A stretch of DNA of 46,312 bases from an uncultured Bacilli bacterium (lineage in GTDB: Bacteria > Bacillota_I > Bacilli_A > RF39 > UBA660), in NCBI GenBank assembly GCA_944363595.1, contig CALVUN010000005.1:1-46312 (forward strand). Direction: 5' to 3'. Shown here piece after piece: positions 7,915 through 15,529 of the stretch (position 1 is its first letter; each line of letters opens with the position of its first letter). The notes below the pieces were generated by a model, which saw only the letters and a list, made by a program, of their open reading frames with translations, did not search any database and was not told the origin of the DNA. The position numbers and the translations under genes are program-made.

Positions 7915-8080
7915 GTGTGTTAGGCATGGCATATAACAGGTGGTGAAAGTCCACTATACACGTAAGTATTTGCGAAGTATTATGGAAAAGCAACGCATTA
8001 ATAGTGATGTTAGGGTTATTGATATTAATACGATTATTAGAGTTGCTATTACAAGTAAATCAATGACTCATGATTTATAC
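7915..8080 (+). mobile_element. Probable 5' remnant of a group II intron
   Basis: Immediately after the T-box terminator T run the sequence reads GTGTG, fitting the GUGYG 5' end of group II introns. It continues GGCATGGCATATAACAGGTG and GTGAAAGTCCACTA, which resembles domain I sequences of bacterial introns. AGCAAC (7989-7994) can pair with GTTGCT further on. Insertion straight after a terminator is the habit of class C introns. No intron-encoded reverse transcriptase and no domain V or VI are visible, so this is at most a fragment. A 33-codon frame from 7982 also exists by chance or as a relic. Confidence 0.4.
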
Positions 8081-8160
8081 TAAATAATGAGTTATTAGGA
8101 GGAGGTTAAATTAAAAATAGAATAAATTTAATCTAAATTATTTCATATAATTAAATATTA

Positions 8161-8206
8161 AAATAAAAATAGTACAAAATGTAAAATAAAAATGGTACAA
8201 AATGTA
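8161..8206 (+). repeat. Two tandem 23-bp repeats upstream of the ATPase gene (operator candidate)
   Basis: Copies at 8161-8183 and 8184-8206 differ at one base (TAGTAC versus TGGTAC). Each contains the inverted repeat TACA-AAA-TGTA. A partial third copy follows (AAATAAGTAC). They end about 30 bp before the -10 TATAAT at 8238-8243, a suitable place for a repressor or activator site. Confidence 0.6.
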
Positions 8207-8264
8207 AAATAAGTACTCGATATTTTTTAAAATATGGTATAATATGGGTAGGAGATGATATGTT

Positions 8265-9527
8265 ATGAAGAAATATTTACCTAGAATTGTAGATGATATT
8301 TTAAAAAATAAGTTAGAATATATGGGTGCTGTTGTAATTGAGGGTCCTAAATGGTGTGGGAAATCCACTACTGCTAAACAATTTTGTAAGAGTGTAATAG
8401 AGTTACAAGATCCAGACATGAAAATTCAATATGATAATATTAGTGAAACGAAACCATCATTATTTTTAGAAGGTGAAAAACCAAGATTATTTGATGAATG
8501 GCAAATGTATCCTGTCATATGGGATTCTATTAGAACTAATGTAGATCGTACTGGAAAAAAAGGTCAATATATATTGACAGGATCGGCAAAACCAGTTGAA
8601 AATGGAATTATGCATACAGGAACTGGAAGAATTTCTAAATTACTTATGAGAACTATGTCATTATATGAATCAGGGGATTCTAATGGCTCTGTTTCTTTAA
8701 AAGATATTATCGATGGAAAGGATATATCAGGTGTATCAACTCTTGAATTTGAAGACATTATAAATGTTATGATAAGAGGTGGATGGCCTGAGTCTTTAAA
8801 TATCAGTGGAGATAATAAGTTTAAAGTATCTAAAGAATATGTACAAAGTTTAATTAATGAAGATGTTAGAACAGTAGATGGTGTAGAAAGAAATAAAATA
8901 AAGATGGAGTCTTTATTAAAAAGTGTAAGTAGAAATGTTTCTAGATCAATAAATAAAAAAACAATAATAAATGATATGTCAGCTATATTTAGAGAAGAGA
9001 TAACAAGACCTACAGTAGATGATTATTTAACTACATTAGAAAAATTATTTGTATTAGAATATGTACCCGCTACTAATTTGAATTTGAGATCATCAATACA
9101 ATTAAGAACTAATCCTAAAATAGAATTGGTAGATCCTTCCATTGTAATTGCATCTTTGGGATTAAAAAAAGAAGATTTAATAAATGACTTAAATTTTACC
9201 GGATTTATATTTGAAAATATGTGTTATAGGGACTTAAAAATATATGCTGATTCTTTGGGAGCTGAATTGTTTTATTATAGAGATAACAAAGATTTTGAAA
9301 TTGATTTTATTTTAAGGTGTGAAAATGGTAAATGGGGAGCTATTGAGGTAAAACTTGGAGCTAAACAAATAGAAGAAGCTGCTAAAAATTTAAAAAAGTT
9401 CAAAGAAAAAGTTAATATTGAAAAAAGTGGTGAACCATCGTTTTTACTTGTTTTAAGTGGGGCAGGATTATCATATGTTCGTGAAGATGGAATATATGTT
9501 GTATCAATAGGAAATCTTAAAAATTAA
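8265..9527 (+). CDS. AAA-type ATPase with DUF4143 C-terminal domain
   Basis: A 420-residue protein. The N-terminal AAA_14 domain has Walker A EGPKWCGKST (about 26-35) and Walker B RLFDEWQ (about 73-79) with the sensor-like YILTGSAKP. The second half carries the DUF4143 region, including FENMCYRDLKIYADSLGAEL, FYYRDNKDFEIDFIL and GAIEVKLGAKQIEEA. The last two blocks resemble a PD-(D/E)xK nuclease fold (D...IEVK). Such ATPases are common accessory genes of uncertain role, often exchanged between strains. The start has AGGAGATG upstream and its own promoter (-10 TATAAT at 8238-8243). Tandem repeats lie just upstream. There is no adjacent partner gene. Confidence 0.88.
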   Translation: MKKYLPRIVDDILKNKLEYMGAVVIEGPKWCGKSTTAKQFCKSVIELQDPDMKIQYDNISETKPSLFLEGEKPRLFDEWQMYPVIWDSIRTNVDRTGKKGQYILTGSAKPVENGIMHTGTGRISKLLMRTMSLYESGDSNGSVSLKDIIDGKDISGVSTLEFEDIINVMIRGGWPESLNISGDNKFKVSKEYVQSLINEDVRTVDGVERNKIKMESLLKSVSRNVSRSINKKTIINDMSAIFREEITRPTVDDYLTTLEKLFVLEYVPATNLNLRSSIQLRTNPKIELVDPSIVIASLGLKKEDLINDLNFTGFIFENMCYRDLKIYADSLGAELFYYRDNKDFEIDFILRCENGKWGAIEVKLGAKQIEEAAKNLKKFKEKVNIEKSGEPSFLLVLSGAGLSYVREDGIYVVSIGNLKN

Positions 9528-9577
9528 TTAATTTTCAATTTTCCAATACTATGTTATACAATTAAATAGTTTTTAAT

Positions 9578-9606
9578 TTGCATATTATCTTAATTTGTGG
9601 TATTAT
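9578..9606 (+). promoter_or_regulatory. Promoter for the zinc-ribbon gene
   Basis: TTGCAT at 9578-9583 and TATTAT at 9601-9606, 17-bp spacer. The implied transcript start near 9613 excludes the upstream in-frame ATG at 9597 and supports 9627. Confidence 0.6.
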
Positions 9607-9626
9607 TTAGTCATGGGAGGTTAAAT

Positions 9627-9974
9627 ATGATTAGATTTTCAATTAGTGATTATATGGAAGTTAAGGGAGGTAAAAAGGATTGTCCACATCCTATTTTAAC
9701 AGATAGTTTAATTAATTATGATAGATTAGGTAGTAGATATCAATGTCTTATATGTGGTAGAACTATAGATAAGAAAATGCCTATTGATAATAGATATGTT
9801 ATTAATATGAGTAAAGAATTGACACCAATTAAATATAATAATTGTAAGAGCTTAATAAGTGATATTATATCTTCTAATATTAATCGTCCTAATGTCGATA
9901 TTATTAGGTTATTAAGAGAATATGATGATGTTTTTGTTTCAAAAGATAGTCATAAGAAAATAAAAAAAAAATAA
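9627..9974 (+). CDS. Small putative zinc-binding protein of unknown function
   Basis: A 115-residue protein starting at 9627 behind GGGAGG. It contains DCPHPILTDSLI at about 19-30 and YQCLICGRTIDKK at about 41-53. The Cys/His pair plus the CxxC resembles a single zinc-binding site. The rest is polar and ends in a lysine-rich tail (SHKKIKKK). I do not recognise the family. It has its own promoter and terminator, so it is a monocistronic unit, and its base composition resembles the core genome more than the decayed region before it. Confidence 0.6.
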   Translation: MIRFSISDYMEVKGGKKDCPHPILTDSLINYDRLGSRYQCLICGRTIDKKMPIDNRYVINMSKELTPIKYNNCKSLISDIISSNINRPNVDIIRLLREYDDVFVSKDSHKKIKKK

Positions 9975-10007
9975 TACTAATTACAACTGTATTATTTTTT
10001 TTTTTTA
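9971..10007 (+). terminator. Terminator after the zinc-ribbon gene
   Basis: ATAATAC (9971-9977) pairs with GTATTAT (9989-9995), followed by about twelve T. It overlaps the stop codon. Confidence 0.7.
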
Positions 10008-10056
10008 ATTTAACTATAAAAGAATTAATTATCTATATTGTTTTTTAAATTCTATA

Positions 10057-10863
10057 TTACATTTTTTCATTATTTTCATTTTTTAATAATTTTAAAAATT
10101 CTTGAGCACTATAACTTAATGATTTATTTTTTAAATAGATAAGACCAATATGACGCTTGTCTAGCTGGGGAACAACATTTAATTCAAATAGTTCACCATT
10201 ATTTAATTCTTTTTTTATGAAGTCTCTTGTAACTAAGCTAATTCCTAAACCTATTTTAGCAAAATAAGTAACTAAAGAGTAACTAGCAAGTTCCATTTCA
10301 GGAATTAAAGTTACATTATGTAATAGGCAGAAATTATCTAAAAAATATCTTGTATTAGAGCCTTTAGCCATTAAAATTAGAGGATAGTCATTTAATTTTT
10401 TTAATGGTATTGTTTTCATTTTTAAGTCATTGTAATTAGAATTTGCTACAAAGCAATCTTGAATTGTTTTTAAATTCTTTATTGTGAAATCACTTGGAAT
10501 TTCATAAGGTAAGTTTAATATTATAAAGTCTATTATACCATTTCGTGCTTTAATAATTAATTCATCAGTAGGGTTAGTATAGATTTTTATTTTTATTTGG
10601 GGATATTTTTTATGAAATTCTTCTATGTATTTTAATAAAAAATTTCTCGTTAAAGTATTACTTATCCCTATGTTTATATATCCATTTGTCATGTTAATCA
10701 TTTCCATCAATTTTTGCTCAGCATTATTAATTAAATCCATGGCATCAGTTAATTTTGAATATAGCATTTTACCTTCTTCTGTTAAGTAAACACCTGATTT
10801 AGTTCGTACAAATAATTGGCAATTTAATTGCTCTTCTAAGCATTTTATTGATTTACTAACACC
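10057..10863 (-). pseudogene. LysR-family regulator, C-terminal part (gene interrupted by IS)
   Basis: Reading leftward from the IS junction at 10863, the frame gives GVSKSIKCLEEQLNCQLF, VRTKSGVYLTEEGKMLY and then the substrate-binding domain (NMTNGYINIGISNTL, LILMAKGSNTRYFLDNF, FAKIGLGISLVTRDF) to the stop at 10057. Joined to the N-terminal piece at 12452-12558 it restores a complete LysR protein of about 300 residues, the usual length. An ATG at 10767 could still start a 236-residue product carrying only the effector-binding domain, but this would lack the DNA-binding helix-turn-helix. The intact gene faced divergently from pnuC and may have controlled it. Confidence 0.9.
10853..10863. repeat. 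Target-site duplication, left copy
   Basis: TTACTAACACC (11 bp) abuts the left end of the IS element and is repeated exactly at 12452-12462. Confidence 0.9.
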
Positions 10864-12451
10864 TTTGAGTTTAGGTAAAATTTAAGTTATGCAAAGAAAA
10901 AGTGAAAATGTGTTATCCACAGTTTCACTTTTTTGTACATAAAATAAGGAAAAAACTTCCATTTTCTGTTATAATTATATTAACATAATAAATTAGCACT
11001 AAACAAAAAATAAGGAGGTTCTTTCCATGAATAATTATACTACAAATACATACGAAATGAAAAGAGAAATTATCAATTTTTCAAAAAAAATTTCTATAGG
11101 ATTAAAAAAGCCAACAGGTAAATTTATATCAGATATGCAATACGGTCTATCTAAGGGTGGTAGCTGTTTAGTATCAGAAACAGCTAGAGCATTAGATGAA
11201 GATATTAAATTAAATTATACAATTGAACGATTATGTGATAATCTAAATAATCTTTCAGATGAAGAAAAGGAAATGGTATGGAATAATTACTTAAGCGAAA
11301 TAGACAAAGTATTAGATAAAGATAATGCTATTGTATTATTTGATGATAGTGATATTAATAAAGAATATAGTAGAAAGTTAGAAGATTTAGATAGAGTAGT
11401 AGATGGTTCAAGCAAAGATAAGAGAATAGTAAATGGATATCATGTTTGCGAAGCAACTGCATTAACTAAAAATGAAAAACAACCTATAAGTATATATAGC
11501 AAAATATATTCTTGTAAAAGTAAAGAATTTGTAAGTAAAAATGATTATACAATGAAAAGCATAAAAACAGCAGAAAATATATTTGGTGAAAATTTTACAG
11601 GAATATTTGATAGAGGTTATGATGATAATAAAATATTTGATTATATGAGTAAAAACCATCATAAATTTGTAGTTAGATTAGATGATGTAAGAACTCTTTT
11701 ATTTAAGGGAAAAAGAAGAAAAGTTGGAGAAGTAGCGGATTCAAGAAAAGGGAAAATAGTAATGAAAGCTTTGTTCGATAATAATGAAGAAAAAGAACTA
11801 TTATTAACTCATACAAAAGCATTATTACCATATAACAAAGAAGAATATACATTAGTAATAGTATATGGATTAAGTGAAGAAAAGCCAATGAAGTTACTAA
11901 CAAATATTGATATTAAAGATAAAAATGATGTAATAAAAGTTGTAAGGTTATATTTATCAAGATGGAGAATTGAAGAACATTTCAGAGGCAAAAAGCAAGA
12001 ATATGATTTTGAAAATATGAGAGTAAGAACATTAAAAGGTATGAATAATTTAAATATGATATTAACAATACATTTAGGACATATAGCTATGTTAGCTGAT
12101 AATATAGATAATAAATTATTAACAATAAAAATAATATATGCGAGTAAATCATTAAAAGAAAATTCAATAGTTTGGTTAAGTCAGATAGCAAGGGGGATAA
12201 AAAAGATACTTTCTTATGCACGTATTGGGATAAAAGAATGGAAGGATATTGAAGTAAGAGAAAAATATAAACAATTAGAGTTAAAACTCTAATATATTAT
12301 TAACTTATACAGTAAAAAAAAGAACATAGATATGTTCTCATTTTGAATGTAAAAAACAAGATAATTAACAATATATTTTGATATGCCATTGCAATTTGAT
12401 ATAAAATTTGTGTTATTTAAATATTTTTGTTGTAAAAAACCTAAACTCAAA
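10864..12451 (+). mobile_element. Complete IS4-family insertion sequence (1588 bp)
   Basis: The element has perfect 13-bp terminal inverted repeats, TTTGAGTTTAGGT at 10864-10876 and its complement at 12439-12451. It is flanked by an 11-bp target duplication and carries one transposase gene with its own ribosome binding site. It sits inside the helix-turn-helix region of a LysR gene. Removing the element plus one copy of the duplication restores the LysR frame exactly. Intact ends and an uninterrupted transposase point to a recent, possibly still active insertion. A hairpin GAACAT/ATGTTC at 12321-12336 follows the transposase gene. Confidence 0.93.
11027..12292 (+). CDS. IS4-family DDE transposase
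   Basis: A 421-residue transposase with DDE_Tnp_1 features: an aspartate in IVLFDDSDINK, the second in GIFDRGYDDNK, and the C-terminal YREK signature in YLSRWRIEEHFRGKK (Y, R+3, E+7, K+14), which is the mark of the IS4 family. The start has AAGGAGG ideally spaced upstream. A weak TATAAT-like promoter lies before it. The frame is full length with no internal stop. IS4 elements move by cut-and-paste and make 9-12 bp duplications, in agreement with the 11 bp seen here. Confidence 0.95.
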   Translation: MNNYTTNTYEMKREIINFSKKISIGLKKPTGKFISDMQYGLSKGGSCLVSETARALDEDIKLNYTIERLCDNLNNLSDEEKEMVWNNYLSEIDKVLDKDNAIVLFDDSDINKEYSRKLEDLDRVVDGSSKDKRIVNGYHVCEATALTKNEKQPISIYSKIYSCKSKEFVSKNDYTMKSIKTAENIFGENFTGIFDRGYDDNKIFDYMSKNHHKFVVRLDDVRTLLFKGKRRKVGEVADSRKGKIVMKALFDNNEEKELLLTHTKALLPYNKEEYTLVIVYGLSEEKPMKLLTNIDIKDKNDVIKVVRLYLSRWRIEEHFRGKKQEYDFENMRVRTLKGMNNLNMILTIHLGHIAMLADNIDNKLLTIKIIYASKSLKENSIVWLSQIARGIKKILSYARIGIKEWKDIEVREKYKQLELKL

Positions 12452-12462
12452 TTACTAACACC
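12452..12462. repeat. Target-site duplication, right copy
   Basis: Exact copy of the 11-bp TTACTAACACC found at 10853-10863, immediately outside the right inverted repeat of the IS. Confidence 0.9.
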
Positions 12463-12558
12463 AGGTTGACTAATCATCAATTTTTTGGCAGCTTTTGTTA
12501 TATTTTTTTGTTCTGCGACAATTAAAAATATTTTATATAATTCTAAATTTATATTCAT
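12452..12558 (-). pseudogene. LysR-family regulator, N-terminal part (gene interrupted by IS)
   Basis: The start at 12558 is preceded on the minus strand by AAGGGGGG. The 35 authentic residues begin NLELYKIFLIVAEQKNITKA and reach the recognition-helix start SQPGVS, where the IS begins. The frame then reads into IS sequence for about 50 more residues before stopping, so any product would be a short useless helix-turn-helix fragment. The other part of the gene is at 10057-10863. Confidence 0.9.
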
Positions 12559-12584
12559 GATTTTCCCCCCTTATAGATTTAATT

Positions 12585-12599
12585 ATAACTTATAGTTAT
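12585..12599. promoter_or_regulatory. Candidate LysR operator
   Basis: ATAACT-TAT-AGTTAT is a perfect 6-bp inverted repeat with a 3-bp centre, and a further ATAACT half site follows at about 12605. It lies between the divergent lysR and pnuC starts, where LysR regulators normally bind. Binding is inference. Confidence 0.4.
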
Positions 12600-12620
12600 G
12601 ATAAGATAACTAATAAGTAT

Positions 12621-12649
12621 TTGTATTATATCATTTTTTAATTTATAAT
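12621..12649 (+). promoter_or_regulatory. Promoter of the pnuC operon
   Basis: TTGTAT at 12621-12626 and TATAAT at 12644-12649 with a 17-bp spacer. The leader of about 64 nt ends in AGGAAGGAG before pnuC. Confidence 0.65.
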
Positions 12650-12719
12650 ACAACACGAAGGGAGGATATATAAGTAATTGTTAAGAAATAATTAAAAAAT
12701 AAGATAGGAAGGAGTCAAA

Positions 12720-13286
12720 ATGAATTTTTTAGAAATAGGTGCTACAGCATTTGGATTATTACAAGGTTACTTAGTAATGATAAATAAAAGAAGTAATTGG
12801 ATAGCATATATTATTCAAATGATGTTGATGTTTGCTTTTTCTCTTAGTGTACATCTATATGGAGATTCTATTAATAATTTATGTTACATTTTTGTGGGAA
12901 TAATAGGATTTATTGTATGGAATAAAAAAGATGAAAAAGATATTAAAGTATGTTCTTTGAAAGAAAGAATTATTTATATAACAACTATGTTATTTGCAAC
13001 GTTTATTTTTTATTTAATATTGAAAGAAACAGATGATCCATTACCTTTGATTGATTCTTTTACTACAGTTTCTTCATTTATAGCTACATATTATATGATC
13101 ATTAAGAAAATTGATACTTGGGTAATATGGTTTGTTAATGATATATTTTATTGTATTACTTATTTGTTACTTCCTAATCAAGCTTTATATTTATTTGCTC
13201 TTAATTTAATATGGACATTTATGGCTATTGGTAGTTTCATTAATTGGAGGAAAATTATGATAAATAATGGAGGTAAAAAAGCATGA
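12720..13286 (+). CDS. pnuC: PnuC-family nicotinamide riboside or related nucleoside transporter
   Basis: A 188-residue integral membrane protein with about seven hydrophobic segments. Late conserved features resemble PnuC: KKIDTWVIWFVNDIFYCI, then LNLIWTFMAIGSFINWRKI, and an earlier GFIVWNKKDE. PnuC proteins facilitate diffusion of nicotinamide riboside or, in other subgroups, thiamine or riboflavin, with trapping by a cytoplasmic kinase. The gene has its own promoter and AGGAAGGAG, and its stop overlaps the next start (ATGA). It leads a four-gene coupled operon whose last protein contains a P-loop kinase domain, suggesting salvage of a nucleoside. The substrate is not determined by the sequence. 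Confidence 0.85.
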   Translation: MNFLEIGATAFGLLQGYLVMINKRSNWIAYIIQMMLMFAFSLSVHLYGDSINNLCYIFVGIIGFIVWNKKDEKDIKVCSLKERIIYITTMLFATFIFYLILKETDDPLPLIDSFTTVSSFIATYYMIIKKIDTWVIWFVNDIFYCITYLLLPNQALYLFALNLIWTFMAIGSFINWRKIMINNGGKKA

Positions 13287-13786
13287 AAAAAATTTATTTA
13301 GCGGGTAAATTTAATTTGATTAAGAATAATAATTTAAGTTTAAGTGAGAAGTTGGTTAATGATTTTAGGGCTATTTTATTAGGTAATGCTCACTTATTAA
13401 CCTTTGCTCAGGATAATTTAAAATTGAATGAAAAGTATATTTATGGTGGACCATTTTATTGTGAACAAGCATCAAATGGTGATTATACTTCGACAGATTG
13501 TAATGTTGTTTTAGAAAATGAATATAAAGCAGTACTTGATTCAGATATCTATGTCGCGGTATTTGGAGAAAAATTTTCAGTAGGTACTATTGTTGAACTT
13601 GATTGGGCTTTGGATAATAATAAAGAAATTATAATTTTATATCAAGAAGAAGATTCTAATTATACTATTAAATCTGATTATTGGTTTGCTATTGCTAATG
13701 CTTTAAAAAGAAATAAGAATATAAAATTATATAAATATAAGAGTATAGATGAGGTTGTTAAATATTTACAAGGAGTGTTAGAATGA
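13283..13786 (+). CDS. Nucleoside 2-deoxyribosyltransferase-like protein
   Basis: A 167-residue soluble protein with the Rossmann-like opening KKIYLAGKFN, a mid-region YTSTDCNVVLENEYKAVLDS and the block FSVGTIVELDWALDNNKEII. The aspartate before the variable loop and the glutamate of GTIVELDWAL occupy the positions of the catalytic residues in the nucleoside 2-deoxyribosyltransferase superfamily. That superfamily also includes DUF4406-type and N-glycosidase relatives such as MilB. Its start overlaps pnuC by four bases and its stop overlaps the radical SAM gene by four, so stoichiometric production is likely. Exact substrate unknown; glycosidic-bond cleavage of an imported nucleoside is a reasonable inference. 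Confidence 0.75.
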   Translation: MKKIYLAGKFNLIKNNNLSLSEKLVNDFRAILLGNAHLLTFAQDNLKLNEKYIYGGPFYCEQASNGDYTSTDCNVVLENEYKAVLDSDIYVAVFGEKFSVGTIVELDWALDNNKEIIILYQEEDSNYTIKSDYWFAIANALKRNKNIKLYKYKSIDEVVKYLQGVLE

Positions 13787-14616
13787 TTAAATATAAGGAA
13801 TTAGAATTAATTTTTTCTTCATTTGAATGTGATAAAAATTGTCCTTATTGTACCGCTAAAATTACTAAGTGGCCAATAAAAGATAATTGTTTAGATAAAC
13901 TTTTGGATAAATTAATTTTATTGAAGAAGAAAAATATTAGATTTAAGTATTTTATAATTTCAGGAAATGGGGAGCCATCTTTAAATAGTTATGATGATTT
14001 AAAAAAGGTTAAAGATATAACTAATTATGTAGATATATTTGATGAAAAGAGATTACAATCAAGCGGTAATATTTTTTATGAAGATGATAAGTTTAAACTA
14101 TTAAAAGATGATTTTATGATAGAAATTACAAGATGTTATTTTGATTCTAAGAAAGATATGGAGATTCTTGGCTATAAAAGAGATTATATTAATACAGAAA
14201 ATTTTAAAAAGGCTAATATTAGACTTAATTATGTAATGATGAAAAATAAGACTTTTGATGAATATTTAGATGAAATAAAGATGTTTATTGATAAATATCC
14301 TAATATTAAAACTGTCAGTTTAAAGACTTTAAATGTTAATACTTTAAATGATGATACTAATAATAAATATTCTAAATGGATACTTGAAAATGGACTTACG
14401 AAGAGGGACTCTGATAAGATAATTAATTATATGTCTAGTAGGGCAATATTTAAGTGTAAAGATGAGAAATTTTTTGATAGGTATGAATGGATTTATCGTG
14501 GTATTCCCATTACTTTTTATGTAAAAAAATTAGATTATGGTTATGCTAATATGGTTTATTATGGTGGTGAATTAGTCGATTATCATTTGCACCATATTTT
14601 ATTTGAGGAGATGTAA
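13783..14616 (+). CDS. Radical SAM protein of unknown specificity
   Basis: A 277-residue protein carrying the [4Fe-4S] motif CDKNCPYC (C-x3-C-x2-C) at about residues 15-22. The next beta strand ends in FIISGNGEPSLN, corresponding to the GGE motif that contacts the SAM amino group. A late segment reads RAIFKCKDEKFFDRYEWI. No auxiliary cluster motif is obvious; single cysteines elsewhere are not grouped. The compact length and lack of extra domains resemble small radical SAM enzymes of the QueE or activase type, but I cannot assign the reaction. It is translationally coupled to the genes on both sides. Confidence 0.85.
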   Translation: MIKYKELELIFSSFECDKNCPYCTAKITKWPIKDNCLDKLLDKLILLKKKNIRFKYFIISGNGEPSLNSYDDLKKVKDITNYVDIFDEKRLQSSGNIFYEDDKFKLLKDDFMIEITRCYFDSKKDMEILGYKRDYINTENFKKANIRLNYVMMKNKTFDEYLDEIKMFIDKYPNIKTVSLKTLNVNTLNDDTNNKYSKWILENGLTKRDSDKIINYMSSRAIFKCKDEKFFDRYEWIYRGIPITFYVKKLDYGYANMVYYGGELVDYHLHHILFEEM

Positions 14617-14618
14617 TT

Positions 14619-15509
14619 ATGGTTAAATTAAGATTAGGAAAAATTAATAATGAAGAAAGAAAATTTATACCGACTAAGATGGAATATTTAGAAAAGTATT
14701 TAAGTGAAATAGAATATAAAGAAGAATATATTTTAACACAAACTTATCTTAATGGTTTTAAATATCGTGAATATAATGATCGTGGTGTTTTTAAATATAC
14801 AAGAAATAATAAGATGAGTAAAATTACTGATGTTAAAGAAATTTCTAGTAGGGAATTTTATGATGTTTTAAAAAATAATGATTATAAATGTGTAAGAAAG
14901 ATTAGAAAATATTATATTGATGGTGATTATGAAATTGATGTTGATTATTTTATTAGCCCTATTAAGATGATTATGGTCGAAGTTTCTTCTTTGAAATCAT
15001 TGGATGATTATATTCCTAAGAAAGGTTTTATAGAGGTATCTAATACTAAGACTTTTGAAAATTATGGAATTTATAATGGTATGGTTAAATCTAATAGTAC
15101 AATAATTGAAGGTACTGATGGTGTTGGTAAAACAGAAACAATAAAAAAATTACTAGAAAATGGAATAATATGCCAGGATCGTTTAATTGATGTTGTATCT
15201 AATAATATGCTTTTTGATATAGATATGGCTGTTCGTAGTAAAAAGATAGAGGATTATTTAATAAATAATGATGATGATATAATTATACTTATTAATAATG
15301 ATAAAGAAGAACTTGAAAGGCGTATTAGTTTGAGAGATGTGTTATCTGAATATGATTTGGATGCATATAGGTATAACCAGCTGTATTTAGATACTTTTAA
15401 TTATATGAAAGAAAATAATATGTTACATAATAAAATGTTTTTAGTTGATTGTACTAATTTATCTATTGATGAACAAGTAAAAGAAGTTAAAAAAATAATT
15501 GAAAGATAA
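14619..15509 (+). CDS. Fusion of a CYTH/triphosphate-tunnel domain and a thymidylate-kinase-like P-loop domain
   Basis: A 296-residue protein with two parts. Residues 1-150 show CYTH superfamily strands in order: NNEERKFI (the ExERK element), ILTQTYLNGFKYREY, VRKIRKYYIDGDYEIDVDYF, IMVEVSSL and IEVSNTKTFENYGIY. From about residue 160 there is a kinase-like domain with Walker A IIEGTDGVGKTETIKKLL, followed by ICQDRLIDVV, and a late ELERRISLRD with LID-like character. CYTH enzymes act on triphosphates or adenylyl groups. The P-loop half resembles thymidylate or nucleoside kinases. It is the last of the coupled pnuC operon genes, two bases after the radical SAM stop, so it could trap or process an imported nucleoside. 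Confidence 0.75.
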   Translation: MVKLRLGKINNEERKFIPTKMEYLEKYLSEIEYKEEYILTQTYLNGFKYREYNDRGVFKYTRNNKMSKITDVKEISSREFYDVLKNNDYKCVRKIRKYYIDGDYEIDVDYFISPIKMIMVEVSSLKSLDDYIPKKGFIEVSNTKTFENYGIYNGMVKSNSTIIEGTDGVGKTETIKKLLENGIICQDRLIDVVSNNMLFDIDMAVRSKKIEDYLINNDDDIIILINNDKEELERRISLRDVLSEYDLDAYRYNQLYLDTFNYMKENNMLHNKMFLVDCTNLSIDEQVKEVKKIIER

Positions 15510-15529
15510 TAATTGTGGAGGTTTTTTAA

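Noticed and set aside
8161-8206. CRISPR repeats
   Set aside because: Copies are directly adjacent without spacers, there are only two, and no cas genes are nearby.
7915-8264. Complete group II intron or retron
   Set aside because: No reverse transcriptase frame and no domain V-like hairpin are present; at most a fragment remains.
10057-10767. Intact short LysR-like effector protein
   Set aside because: It is exactly the C-terminal part of a gene whose missing piece lies beyond the IS element, so it is better read as a disrupted gene.
11462-11991. Minus-strand frames inside the transposase gene
   Set aside because: Low-complexity Phe/Ile/Leu-rich products with no start signals; shadows of the transposase.
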